From: Candidatus Pacearchaeota archaeon
Lineage (GTDB): Archaea; Nanobdellota; Nanobdellia; Pacearchaeales; GW2011-AR1
Assembly (NCBI GenBank): GCA_002688335.1
Contig: NZCQ01000002.1
Span: 1 to 43,189 of the forward strand
Length of the DNA: 43,189 nucleotides
Direction of reading: 5' to 3'
The notes beneath the pieces were generated by a model. The model had not been told where the DNA came from. It saw only the letters and a program-made list of their open reading frames with translations, and did no database searches. Position numbers and translations under genes: made by a program. This document shows positions 15,802-22,542 of the stretch, one piece after another; position 1 is the stretch's first letter, and the number at the start of each line of letters is the position of its first letter.

Positions 15802-16689
15802 ATGAAACTAGGATTCATAGGACTGGGTAGAATGGGTAGTAACATGGTTCTAAACCTCCTAGACCATAAACACAAACCAGTTGTCTATAATAGAAATTCT
15901 AAAATCACTAAAAAATTTGAGAAAAAAACACCAACCTCCTACTCTTACCAAGAAATGATTTCCAAACTTCCAAAAAGAAAGATAATCTGGTTAATGATCA
16001 CATCAAAGGCAGTAGATTCCATAATAAAAGACCTAATCCCTTTTCTAAAAAAAGGAGATATCCTAATCGACGGAGGAAACTCTTACTTTAAAGATTCCAT
16101 AAGAAGACATAATCAACTAAGAAAACACAAAATATATTTTCTTGATGTTGGAACTTCTGGAGGCATTGAAGGAGCAAGGAATGGTGCATGCATGATGATT
16201 GGAGGAGAAAAAAAGATATTAGAACTAACAGAAAAATTATTCAAAGATATGTGTGTAAAAGATGGTTATGGATATATGGGAGAATCGGGAGCAGGACATT
16301 ACGTTAAAATGGTTCATAATGGAATAGAGTATGGGATGATGTCAGCAATAAGTGAAGGAATTGAAGCAATTAACAAAAAAAAGAACAAATTCAAAACAAA
16401 TCTAAATGAGGTAACCAAAGTCTATAGTAATGGAAGCATTATTGAAGGCAGGTTAATGAGCTGGACAAGAAAAGGAATGAAAAAACCATATTTCAAAAAC
16501 ATTAGTGGAAAAGTTCCAAAAGGAGAAACCGAGAGAGAAATGGAAGAGCTCACGAAGATAGCTAACATGCCAGTCCTAAAGCAAGCTATCAAAGAAAGAA
16601 AGAAGACAAGAAAAAAACCAAGTGAATTTGGGAAAATAATAAGTGTTATGAGAGATGAGTTTGGTGGACATAAGTTTAGTAAGAATTAA
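15802..16689 (+). CDS. gnd: 6-phosphogluconate dehydrogenase, short form
   Basis: Oxidatively decarboxylates 6-phosphogluconate to ribulose 5-phosphate. The Rossmann dinucleotide loop GFIGLGRMGSNM is at the N-terminus. The substrate motifs DGGNSYFKDS and DVGTSGGIEGARNGACMMIGG and the catalytic lysine region GHYVKMVHNGIEYGMM follow. At 295 residues it is the short GndA-like form rather than the 470-residue form; the short form is often NAD-dependent. An Asn after the second strand (YNRN) does not settle cofactor use. A TATA box (AAACTTATAAGAAC) lies about 45 bases upstream of the ATG. Confidence 0.92.
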   Translation: MKLGFIGLGRMGSNMVLNLLDHKHKPVVYNRNSKITKKFEKKTPTSYSYQEMISKLPKRKIIWLMITSKAVDSIIKDLIPFLKKGDILIDGGNSYFKDSIRRHNQLRKHKIYFLDVGTSGGIEGARNGACMMIGGEKKILELTEKLFKDMCVKDGYGYMGESGAGHYVKMVHNGIEYGMMSAISEGIEAINKKKNKFKTNLNEVTKVYSNGSIIEGRLMSWTRKGMKKPYFKNISGKVPKGETEREMEELTKIANMPVLKQAIKERKKTRKKPSEFGKIISVMRDEFGGHKFSKN

Positions 16690-16710
16690 GAAATGTAAAT
16701 AGTATAGCCA

Positions 16711-17049
16711 TTAAGATATCCTCCTATCTGGATTTCTCTTGATAGCATCTTTATATTCATCATAAGTCATCCAAAAACTCTCACTACACTCTAAACAATG
16801 AAAATCGACCTCTGAACTATTTTTATCTAATAACCACTCAACCTCCCTTGATTCACAATCTGGGCAAATTAATTTTTCACCTAACTCCATCCAATCAACA
16901 GAATGCCCAACCCTTGTAGGATCTATATCTCCGCTCTTAAATCCTTTAATCAGATTTTCAATTTCTTCAGATACATCATCCGAAATTTCTTCTAATTCTT
17001 TAACAAATTCGTCGGAAAATTCTACCTTCCATTTCTTTTTTTCTTTCAT
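16711..17049 (-). CDS. Unknown protein with zinc ribbon
   Basis: 112 residues. The N-terminal half is an acidic helix region (EFSDEFVKELEEISDDVSEEIENLIKGF); the second half has CPDC near residue 73 and CLEC near residue 94, a treble-cysteine zinc ribbon ending FWMTYDEY. The N-terminal phrase resembles the start of RelE-like toxins, but the rest does not. It follows, 18 bases downstream and on the same strand, the structured repeat at 17067-17235, which would lie in its 5' leader if there is no closer promoter. I cannot assign a function. Confidence 0.65.
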   Translation of the reverse strand: MKEKKKWKVEFSDEFVKELEEISDDVSEEIENLIKGFKSGDIDPTRVGHSVDWMELGEKLICPDCESREVEWLLDKNSSEVDFHCLECSESFWMTYDEYKDAIKRNPDRRIS

Positions 17050-17066
17050 TTCTTAAATTCAAAATC

Positions 17067-17235
17067 ATCTGAGTAATCAGGAGACCACACCTTAAAAGGT
17101 GTGAGATTACTCTAGATCCTAACCAATGAAAATCAAGTAGATTTTCGTGGCCCTCAAAATCGTAGATTTTGTCGGAAACAAGGGCCTGTAACAAACCACA
17201 CCCTCTATGTGGTGGCCCATTGTTTTTTTGATGTT
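17067..17235 (-). repeat. Large covarying structured element, copy 2
   Basis: Read on the minus strand it begins AACATCAAAAAAACAATGG, identical to copy 1 at 36929. Stem 1 is ACAATGGGCC with GGCCCTTGT, enclosing an ACCACA/TGTGGT hairpin and the shared GTTTGTTACA. Stem 2 is ATCTagAGTAATC with GATTACTcAGAT, enclosing CACACCTTTTAAGGTGTG. Between the stems lies a 53-base block absent from copy 1, itself made of AAAATCTACGATTTT-type palindromes. It lies between a toxin stop codon (17237) and the start of the zinc-ribbon gene (17049). Confidence 0.8.
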
Positions 17236-17236
17236 C

Positions 17237-17485
17237 TTATTGATCACTCTTATGATACAAATCTAAAACATATACTACGCTCTTATCCCTTAAGTAAGCA
17301 TAAGACAACCTGAATGGTTTTGCATATAATTCTCTTGTTTCTTTCCTATTATGTTGCATTGGTTTCCCAATTTCAGGATATTCAGATATTTTCTTAATTT
17401 GGTTTATTATTTTTTCCCTTAACAGATCATTCTTGATCTTGGAGAATGTTTTAGCAAAATTTTTATCAAAACGCACCTCTACCAT
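17237..17485 (-). CDS. RelE/ParE-type toxin (module 2)
   Basis: 82 residues: VRFDKNFAKTFSKIKNDLLREKIINQIKKI, EYPEIGKPMQHN, ELYAKPFRLSYAYL, VVYVLDLYHKSDQ. This is the RelE/YoeB/ParE pattern with basic residues in the central strands. It overlaps its upstream partner by 7 bases (17479-17485). Its stop lies two bases from the structured element copy 2, which would form its 3' untranslated region. Confidence 0.8.
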   Translation of the reverse strand: MVEVRFDKNFAKTFSKIKNDLLREKIINQIKKISEYPEIGKPMQHNRKETRELYAKPFRLSYAYLRDKSVVYVLDLYHKSDQ

Positions 17486-17661
17486 TTATTCATTTCTTCT
17501 AAATTTTCAGAATCCATACTAAGGTACTCTCCAGAATCTATCCTACTCTGTGCTTCTTCAGTCCTTCTTGCAAACTCTAAATCTTCCTTGAACCTCTCAA
17601 ATTCCACCCTTAAATTCTGCAATTCTAGATTCATTTTCTCAAGAGAAGGTCCTTGTTCCAT
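17479..17661 (-). CDS. Putative antitoxin of module 2
   Basis: 60 residues: a coiled-coil-like helix LEKMNLELQNLRVEFERFKEDLEFARR followed by an acidic tail (SMDSENLEEMNKW). No recognisable DNA-binding fold. The role is inferred from the overlap with the RelE-like gene and the size. A TATA-like TTTATATAG lies at about 17680-17690 on the minus strand, so the module has its own promoter. Confidence 0.65.
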   Translation of the reverse strand: MEQGPSLEKMNLELQNLRVEFERFKEDLEFARRTEEAQSRIDSGEYLSMDSENLEEMNKW

Positions 17662-17708
17662 AACAAAACATGCCCTAATAATTTATATAGTTTTGCATAA
17701 TCTAAGAT

Positions 17709-18455
17709 TCACTTCAATCCCTTACAAAAATCATAAGCATCATCCTTCGGCTTATATCCCACAAGCTTCTTAGTAAAAGACAAATCCATATACTTCTTCT
17801 TATTATCCGAACTTCCACTCAATATTCCATATCTAACACTTTTCGGAGCAACAATGCACTTATGAATTAGCTGAGTCATATCTCTTTGACTTATAACATA
17901 ATCATAATTATCTCTATTCAAACAAACTTTTTCTCTTAAATCATCAGAAACATAAGCGCCAATTCTTATAGCCAAACAAGACAGGTTATATTTTTTTGAA
18001 AAAACATAACAAAGAGATTCTCCAAAAACCTTAGAAGCTCCGTAAAAGCCAGAAGGCTTAGGTGCATGATCTTCTCTCACTCTTTTCCCTAAAGGATATC
18101 CCCTTATCGCATGAACACTGCTTGCATAAATAACTCTTTCACATCCAGCCAATCTTGCAGCCTCAAAAACATTGTATGCACCAATTATATTGGGAGCTAA
18201 AACCTCATCAAAACTTGCACTAGGATCAGATTCCGCAGCCAAATTAACAACAACAGAAATGCCCTTCATAGCTTTCTTCAACCTAGCAACATTAGAATAA
18301 TCAACAACCCTGACCTCATATCCTTCAATCTTTCTTTTCTTTCTAGAACCAATTACAACACCATAATAACTCTTATAATTTTTCTCATAATCCTCCAAAA
18401 TCCCGGGACCAATCCTTCCAGTAACTCCTAAAAACAAAACCTTTCTTTTAACCAT
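17709..18455 (-). CDS. NAD-dependent sugar epimerase/dehydrogenase, uronate-dehydrogenase-like
   Basis: 248 residues, extended short-chain dehydrogenase fold: GVTGRIGPG nucleotide loop, VVNLAAESDP, YASSVHAIRGYP, catalytic YGASK, LAIRIGAY, and a C-terminal GYKPKDDAYDF typical of uronate dehydrogenase relatives. It probably oxidises or epimerises a sugar or sugar acid. I chose the ATG at 18453-18455 (after AGAGGTAAG). The frame is open another 114 bases, but that part is made of the G-quadruplex repeat and the promoter. A TATA box at about 18545-18554 puts that repeat in the 5' leader. Confidence 0.82.
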   Translation of the reverse strand: MVKRKVLFLGVTGRIGPGILEDYEKNYKSYYGVVIGSRKKRKIEGYEVRVVDYSNVARLKKAMKGISVVVNLAAESDPSASFDEVLAPNIIGAYNVFEAARLAGCERVIYASSVHAIRGYPLGKRVREDHAPKPSGFYGASKVFGESLCYVFSKKYNLSCLAIRIGAYVSDDLREKVCLNRDNYDYVISQRDMTQLIHKCIVAPKSVRYGILSGSSDNKKKYMDLSFTKKLVGYKPKDDAYDFCKGLK

Positions 18456-18465
18456 CTTACCTCTT

Positions 18466-18521
18466 ATTTTTACAACTCTCCTGGGCGGGTGGGCGGGTTG
18501 AGAGATTACAGTTGTAAAAAT
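18466..18521 (+). repeat. G-quadruplex hairpin element, copy 2, in a 5' leader
   Basis: 56 bp with perfect 12-bp terminal inverted repeats ATTTTTACAACT and AGTTGTAAAAAT. The loop holds GGGCGGGTGGGCGGG (18483-18497), and a TCTC/GAGA inner pairing is possible. It matches copy 1 in rpiB at 50 of 56 positions. The element lies between the TATA box and the ribosome binding site of the minus-strand dehydrogenase gene, so the mRNA carries the C-rich complement while the non-template DNA strand would be C-rich and the template G-rich. Confidence 0.85.
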
Positions 18522-18525
18522 TACA

Positions 18526-18563
18526 CACATTACAAATAAAGAATAATATTTAAATGTAATGTG
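18526..18563 (-). promoter_or_regulatory. TATA box flanked by a 9-bp inverted repeat
   Basis: Arms CACATTACA (18526-18534) and TGTAATGTG (18555-18563) are exact complements and enclose the TATA box (minus strand AATATTATTC next to TTTAAATATT, about 18545-18554) of the uronate-dehydrogenase-like gene. A dimeric repressor bound here would block TBP. This is inferred from symmetry and position only. Confidence 0.4.
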
Positions 18564-18650
18564 AACCAATTTACCTTCAAGCTAACCTTTTCAAAAAAGA
18601 TATTACTCCATCGTTTTTTTGATTTATCAATTACCAAAAACTTTAATGAA

Positions 18651-18672
18651 GCAACTAAGCGGAGCTAGTTGC
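18651..18672. repeat. Short perfect hairpin in spacer
   Basis: GCAACTA (18651-18657) and TAGTTGC (18666-18672) pair perfectly around AGCGGAGC. It lies in the spacer between two divergent genes. No second copy was found in the window, and its role is unknown. Confidence 0.4.
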
Positions 18673-18724
18673 GAAACATAAAACAAATCAACAGCTTTAA
18701 AAAATCAAATCAACTTTCAATAGC

Positions 18725-18880
18725 ATGCAAAAAGAAATAAGATGCAAGGATTGCAATAAAACATTCGAGGTGAATCCCAACGCTAGATATCCTAGGAAAT
18801 ATTGCGATACTTGCAGTAAGGAAAGGAAAGAGGCCTACGCCAAGATCGGTGAAATAAAGTTTGAAGATTGTGAGGATTGA
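18725..18880 (+). CDS. 51-residue zinc-ribbon protein
   Basis: The frame reads IRCKDCNKTFEVNPNARYPRKYCDTC with two CxxC pairs (residues 7-10 and about 29-32), followed by a basic helix and an acidic end. The type is common in archaeal genomes as a small putative nucleic-acid-binding protein. A TTTAAAAAA box about 30 bases upstream fits leaderless expression. Its last codons and stop (GAGGATTGA) lie inside the downstream copy of the tRNA-Gly 3' end, so the proposed recombination junction touches the end of this gene. Confidence 0.65.
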   Translation: MQKEIRCKDCNKTFEVNPNARYPRKYCDTCSKERKEAYAKIGEIKFEDCED

Positions 18881-18897
18881 ATGCGCCATGGGAGAAT
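18870..18897 (-). repeat. Duplicate of tRNA-Gly 3' end (far att-like site)
   Basis: 28 bases matching 19726-19753 at 26 positions, including a 19-base exact run GAATGCGCCATGGGAGAAT, which in the tRNA is the acceptor stem and part of the T stem. It has the same orientation as the tRNA, 0.84 kb beyond its 3' end. Between the two copies lie a toxin-antitoxin pair and one small ORF. Confidence 0.85.
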
Positions 18898-18930
18898 GAG
18901 CTATTTTGGGTTGGTTAGGGGTATCGATAT

Positions 18931-19200
18931 TTAATAAACTCTGCCCCTATAATTTGCCGTATCAATGAATATTTTATCTTCAACAACTTCAAAAATATAT
19001 CTTATCTCTCCAATTCTTATTCTATATCTATTTTTACTTTTTCCCTTAAATCTCTCAATATCTAAGCGCAAATTATTATCTGAATTAAAGTCTTTTAATC
19101 TTCCTAATTTTTCCCTTACTTTTTCAGCATTAGGCAGTTTATTTATAAATTGATTAACTTTTTTAAGAATTATAATTTGAAACATTTTAAAGAGGTTCAT
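18931..19200 (-). CDS. RelE/ParE-type toxin (module 3)
   Basis: 89 residues: FINKLPNAEKVREKLGRLKDF, LDIERFKGKSKNRYRIRIGEIRYIFEV, then IFIDTANYRGRVY. The KNRYRIRIGEIRYIFEV strand pair is a strong RelE/ParE signature. It overlaps the upstream small gene by 14 bases. A start at an internal Met (MFQIII) would reduce the overlap. The module lies inside the segment bracketed by the two copies of the tRNA-Gly 3' end, so it appears to be cargo of an integrated cassette. Confidence 0.82.
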   Translation of the reverse strand: MNLFKMFQIIILKKVNQFINKLPNAEKVREKLGRLKDFNSDNNLRLDIERFKGKSKNRYRIRIGEIRYIFEVVEDKIFIDTANYRGRVY

Positions 19201-19369
19201 AATCTTCTAGATTTCTAGGCTCATCTAATGAATCTCCGTGTAGCCCTTCAAGTTCTGCTTGTTCTTCATCTGAAAGGAATGGAATTGATCCACCATTAGC
19301 TTCTCTAACAGTTTCCAAAATAAATTCCTTTAGTTCCTTCTTACTACTTGGTAAAGATTCTTGTTCCAT
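19187..19369 (-). CDS. Putative antitoxin of module 3
   Basis: 60 acidic residues (SSKKELKEFILETVREANGG, then FLSDEEQAELEGLHGDSLDEP). The SDEEQAELE phrase and size resemble small antitoxins paired with RelE-like proteins. The antitoxin function is inferred from position and overlap. A TATA-like box (AAATATATAAATACC on the minus strand, about 19388-19402) lies just upstream. Confidence 0.68.
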   Translation of the reverse strand: MEQESLPSSKKELKEFILETVREANGGSIPFLSDEEQAELEGLHGDSLDEPRNLEDYEPL

Positions 19370-19423
19370 GATTAGAATAACCTTAGATGGTATTTATATA
19401 TTTTGGTTCGAAGAGAGGTATCG

Positions 19424-19669
19424 TTATCTTTTTTGTCTAGGCTCATAAAACACTCCAACACTATAATAACTCCTATAAGAATTTCTTTCTATAGAGATAG
19501 TATGGCAACAAATAGCAAAACTCTGAAATTGGCCTTCAACTTTATATCTTTTAAATAAACCTCTTGCATTTACCCCCTTTGAGTCACAAGACGCGTTTAC
19601 ATCTATAATTATAAAATTTTGTTCTTCGTTAACGGCCTTATGATAAGTTAATCTTGGATTACTAAACAC
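19424..19669 (-). CDS. Unknown 81-residue protein in the tRNA-Gly cassette
   Basis: The frame starts with GTG at 19667-19669. A GGTTTAAAAGA box at about 19692-19702 would start transcription at about that base, so a leaderless GTG start is plausible. The product is a beta-rich soluble protein with three cysteines and a YRSYYSVGVFYEP stretch. No family is recognised. It lies between the tRNA-Gly gene and the module 3 antitoxin, inside the repeat-bracketed segment. Confidence 0.5.
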   Translation of the reverse strand: MFSNPRLTYHKAVNEEQNFIIIDVNASCDSKGVNARGLFKRYKVEGQFQSFAICCHTISIERNSYRSYYSVGVFYEPRQKR

Positions 19670-19725
19670 CAGGGTAATTTACTACATAATTATCTTTTAA
19701 ACCTTTCTAAAATTCGATTCTCCCC

Positions 19726-19753
19726 GTGAGCATCGAATGCGCCATGGGAGAAT
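19726..19753 (-). repeat. tRNA-Gly-proximal att-like repeat
   Basis: 28 bases covering the acceptor 3' strand, part of the T stem and 12 bases beyond the tRNA-Gly 3' end. It matches 18870-18897 at 26 of 28 positions. The match continuing past the tRNA gene (GTGAG.AT.GA) suggests the duplicated unit was longer than the tRNA part alone. Confidence 0.8.
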
Positions 19754-19808
19754 CGAACTCCCGTCCTGTGATTGGCAACCACATGTTCTACCACTAAACT
19801 AATGGCGC
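19738..19808 (-). tRNA. tRNA-Gly (GCC)
   Basis: A cloverleaf can be folded: acceptor GCGCCAT/ATGGCGC with discriminator A, D arm TTAGTTTAGTGGTAGAA, anticodon arm TGTGG-TTGCCAA-TCACA with anticodon GCC, T arm CGGGAGTTCGATTCTCCC. CCA is not encoded. Its 3' end is the near boundary of a cassette-like segment. Confidence 0.95.
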
Positions 19809-19861
19809 ATATTTTTACTGAGAAATTCCTATTTAAATAAATTTGCATTAAACAGATAAAT

Positions 19862-21004
19862 TCACAAAACCTCAACATTAATATCTTTCAAAGAATCCCT
19901 AATAGTTCCAAGAATCTTCTCTTCATCTTCCCTTAATTTATCTAACCTCTTTTCTTCTCTTAACTCATCAGCCTTCAAAGCCTCAATATCTTTTTCTAAT
20001 CTTTTAATACTCTCCTTCAAATCAGAAGTCAAATCTCTCTCTAGCTTAAAACTATCAAGCTCTTCCCCCATATTAATCAATTCCTGAATATTCTGAATAA
20101 CAAGATTCTTATTATTCAAAGAACTAACAAGATTCTTCAGGATCTCTCCCTTATCCTTATCAAAAGCTCTATCAAAATTCCCTCTATATTCTTTAACAAT
20201 TCCCATTTCAGTTCTATTCTCATGCCAAATTTTAGCAAGTAATTTAAAATCAATCATCCCTCTCAACATAATTAATTTAGAACTTAACCTATCCTTCAAA
20301 TTATTATAATTTTTATTGCTATCTTCCCATTCCTTAAACTCATCACTACTCTCAATCTTAGCAATATCATTCCCATTTTTCTTAATTTCTAATCTCAATC
20401 CCTCCGATTTATTCCCTATCCCCTCAATCTCCTCGTTAGTATTCCTAATCAAATATCTAACATCTTTTAATTCTCCCAACTTTCTCTTAACATCAGAAAT
20501 TACATCAATGCGCTCAAGCAATCCTTTATTTTCTTCTTGAAGTCTATCCAATTCTCTAAAGAAATCTCCAGCACTTTTCCCTATTACAGCAACCTCCTTT
20601 CCAATTAAAAATGTCAGTTTTTGATAACTCTTTCCTGTTCTCTTATCAAAACCTTCAAACAAACTGTCAATACTATCTCTACTTAATTCTCCCAAATCTA
20701 ACAAGCCCTTCATCAACTGCTCTAAATTAAAAATATAGTTCTCCAGATTTCCTTTAACAATGTTCTTAACTCTATCTTCAGTTTTTATCTTTTCCCAATC
20801 AATATTTCTCAACCCTTGAATCCCCCTCTCAAACCCCTCAGTTAGTTGACTAATTCTCTCCCTGACAGAAGAAAAATAATGGTTTCTATCTTCAGAAAGG
20901 ATCCCAATTTCATCCTCCATCCAAGAATCTAACTCACCTACACCTACCTTCCTGACTTCAACAATTTCTTCTTTCTTCTTCCTAAATAAATCCCAAAATC
21001 CCAT
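19862..21004 (-). CDS. Coiled-coil protein of unknown function
   Basis: 380 residues, nearly all helical and highly charged, with heptad-like runs over about 150-240 and 320-370 (LKESIKRLEKDIEALKADELREEKRLDKLREDEEKI is one). The N-terminus MGFWDLFRKKKEE is amphipathic and basic and could attach to the membrane. No catalytic motif is visible. Proteins of this appearance are common in DPANN genomes; a structural or cell-division scaffold role would be a guess. It is followed downstream by tRNA-Gly on the same strand. Confidence 0.7.
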   Translation of the reverse strand: MGFWDLFRKKKEEIVEVRKVGVGELDSWMEDEIGILSEDRNHYFSSVRERISQLTEGFERGIQGLRNIDWEKIKTEDRVKNIVKGNLENYIFNLEQLMKGLLDLGELSRDSIDSLFEGFDKRTGKSYQKLTFLIGKEVAVIGKSAGDFFRELDRLQEENKGLLERIDVISDVKRKLGELKDVRYLIRNTNEEIEGIGNKSEGLRLEIKKNGNDIAKIESSDEFKEWEDSNKNYNNLKDRLSSKLIMLRGMIDFKLLAKIWHENRTEMGIVKEYRGNFDRAFDKDKGEILKNLVSSLNNKNLVIQNIQELINMGEELDSFKLERDLTSDLKESIKRLEKDIEALKADELREEKRLDKLREDEEKILGTIRDSLKDINVEVL

Positions 21005-21083
21005 GTAAAATAATATAAACCACAGGTTTTATATCTAATTATTTTATCAATACCTATTACCTCCCACATATTATTCCACCTAA

Positions 21084-21452
21084 TTAAAGATACTCGCTCA
21101 AAACCTGTTTAACTCTCTCACTATCATTAAACAAATCCTCTTTCCCAAAACCCTCTACAGCCCCATGCTCCATAGCCTCATCCATTTTATCTTTATAATT
21201 AGTAATCAACATTACAGGAATCAAAACATTCTTATTCTTAATATAATCTATCAACTCCAGGCCATTTCTCTGATCTCTACCAACCCTATTAACTAAAACT
21301 AAATCTACATTATCCAATTTAGCAATTCCCCCATCCATCGTCTTTATATCTTCGACATCAGCATTAAAATTATTCTCGATAAAAGATTTAATCTGAGGTC
21401 CATCATAATCACAATTCCCAACCAAAATTACTTTTTTATTTAATTCTTCCAT
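21084..21452 (-). CDS. Receiver-like domain without the phosphate-accepting aspartate
   Basis: 122 residues with a CheY-like layout: strand 1 KKVILVGNCDYDG, strand 3 VDLVLVNRVGRDQRNGLELIDYI, strand 4 VLIPVMLITNY, strand 5 AVEGFGKED. In true receivers the residue after strand 3 is the phosphorylated Asp; here it is Asn (LVNR). The lysine of strand 5 may be kept. It is therefore probably a pseudo-receiver, and no histidine kinase is nearby. I chose the start at MEELNKK (21452), one base after the stop of the upstream gene at 21454. Confidence 0.65.
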   Translation of the reverse strand: MEELNKKVILVGNCDYDGPQIKSFIENNFNADVEDIKTMDGGIAKLDNVDLVLVNRVGRDQRNGLELIDYIKNKNVLIPVMLITNYKDKMDEAMEHGAVEGFGKEDLFNDSERVKQVLSEYL

Positions 21453-21453
21453 A

Positions 21454-21753
21454 TTAAAAATTACCCCAACTCCATTTAGGCCTCTCACCAGCCCTATAAC
21501 AAATAAAAATTAAAATCGCAATCGAAGCGATAAGTTTAAAGAAAAACCATGCCAAATCCTTGTTAGTCGGAGAAGAAATTGACGCAAGTTCTAAGCCAGT
21601 ATAAACAATAAACAAAATAAAAGCCAAGGTTACAATCCACCCCTCCACCATCACCGGAGTCCAACCCCATCCAAAAAGCTTACGCTTAAACCAATAACCT
21701 TCAGGATTATCTCTCAAATAATCCAAATACCTTCCAAACATTGACTTTCTCAT
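21454..21753 (-). CDS. Small membrane protein with two helices
   Basis: 99 residues: a basic N-terminus (MRKSMFGRYLDYLRDNPEGYWFKRKLFGWGW), helix 1 (VEGWIVTLAFILFIVYTGL), helix 2 (FFFKLIASIAILIFICY), then an aromatic basic tail ERPKWSWGNF. The overall look is that of a recurrent small archaeal membrane protein of unknown function. The gene is co-directional with, and one base from, the receiver-like gene, so an operon is likely. Confidence 0.65.
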   Translation of the reverse strand: MRKSMFGRYLDYLRDNPEGYWFKRKLFGWGWTPVMVEGWIVTLAFILFIVYTGLELASISSPTNKDLAWFFFKLIASIAILIFICYRAGERPKWSWGNF

Positions 21754-21794
21754 AGATAAAATTAGAAGCAACCATTAATATAGTTAGCGATATA

Positions 21795-21835
21795 GACTAC
21801 CAAGAATCGAACTTCCGACTTCTTGGTGTAAACTA
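21795..21835 (-). pseudogene. Degenerate 3' half of tRNA-Val (far att-like site)
   Basis: On the minus strand GTTTACACC (anticodon loop) and TCGGAAGTTCGATTCTT (T arm) match tRNA-Val at 22543-22613, with 17 and 9 identical bases in phase. The D arm is missing, the acceptor is changed and the T stem has two broken pairs. It is in the same orientation, 0.75 kb beyond the tRNA 3' end. Only one gene (21898-22533) lies between. As it stands it also forms an ACCAAGAA/TTCTTGGT hairpin. Confidence 0.8.
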
Positions 21836-21897
21836 ATTAACCATAAAAGTTACTTTTTTAGATAATCGTTCTTGATAAGTTTTGTTACAAAATGTTT

Positions 21898-22533
21898 TTA
21901 CACACGATCTAGTTGCTCATTTATATTACCATAATTTAATTCAAATCCATACACTGCTTTAAACTTGTCTTGAAATTCTTTCTTTGAATTAATACTCATA
22001 AGAGACTTAATTAGTTCTAAGATCTTTTGCTTTCCAAATTTTTCTACTAGAAGTTTAACTACAAACCCTGACTCTTTATATACTCCCGGACCACTTTTCT
22101 CATAATAATCCAGAAATTCACTAAATTCCTTTGGCTTATTTTTTGTTTCATCTTGATCAGATAAATAAATAGCCATTCCTTCCCACAACCAATCAGGCTT
22201 ATTTTTAAAACCAGAAATAACTTGAAAAAATGAGTGTGCCAATTCATGTTTGATGGTTTTAGAATACTCTTCCTCAGAAAATTTGTGACAACTTTCTTTT
22301 TCATAATTCTCCCTATCTAACATATAAACATCAGCCTTATTAACAAATCCAACAACCCAATCTTCTGTCTTTTTACCAAGTATTTTATCTATTGTTACCC
22401 TATTTTTAACTAAAAATATTCTAGGCTTATTAAATTCCCAATTTAATTCAAAGAAATTGCCTAATTCACTTATGGCTTTCTTATAATCTTTTTCTATTTT
22501 CTCATCATCAATGTATTGTATAGAAAATGTCAT
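21898..22533 (-). CDS. Gluzincin-type zinc metallopeptidase domain protein
   Basis: 211 residues with the zinc motif HELAH (96-100) and a downstream glutamate in WLWEGMAIYLS (about residue 118), the layout of the MA-like gluzincin peptidases (HExxH plus Glu about 20 residues on). No signal peptide is visible, so it is probably cytosolic. The ATG is only nine bases beyond the 3' end of tRNA-Val and no TATA box fits between, so the gene probably depends on transcription through the tRNA. It is the only gene between tRNA-Val and the degenerate tRNA-Val half. Confidence 0.75.
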   Translation of the reverse strand: MTFSIQYIDDEKIEKDYKKAISELGNFFELNWEFNKPRIFLVKNRVTIDKILGKKTEDWVVGFVNKADVYMLDRENYEKESCHKFSEEEYSKTIKHELAHSFFQVISGFKNKPDWLWEGMAIYLSDQDETKNKPKEFSEFLDYYEKSGPGVYKESGFVVKLLVEKFGKQKILELIKSLMSINSKKEFQDKFKAVYGFELNYGNINEQLDRV

Positions 22534-22542
22534 CTTAAAACA

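Noticed and set aside
18456..18569. N-terminal extension of the uronate-dehydrogenase-like gene
   Set aside because: The extra codons come from the quadruplex repeat and the TATA region; the Rossmann fold starts at MVKRKVLFLG.
19690..19878. 62-residue minus-strand frame
   Set aside because: It runs straight through the tRNA-Gly gene and has no start signal.
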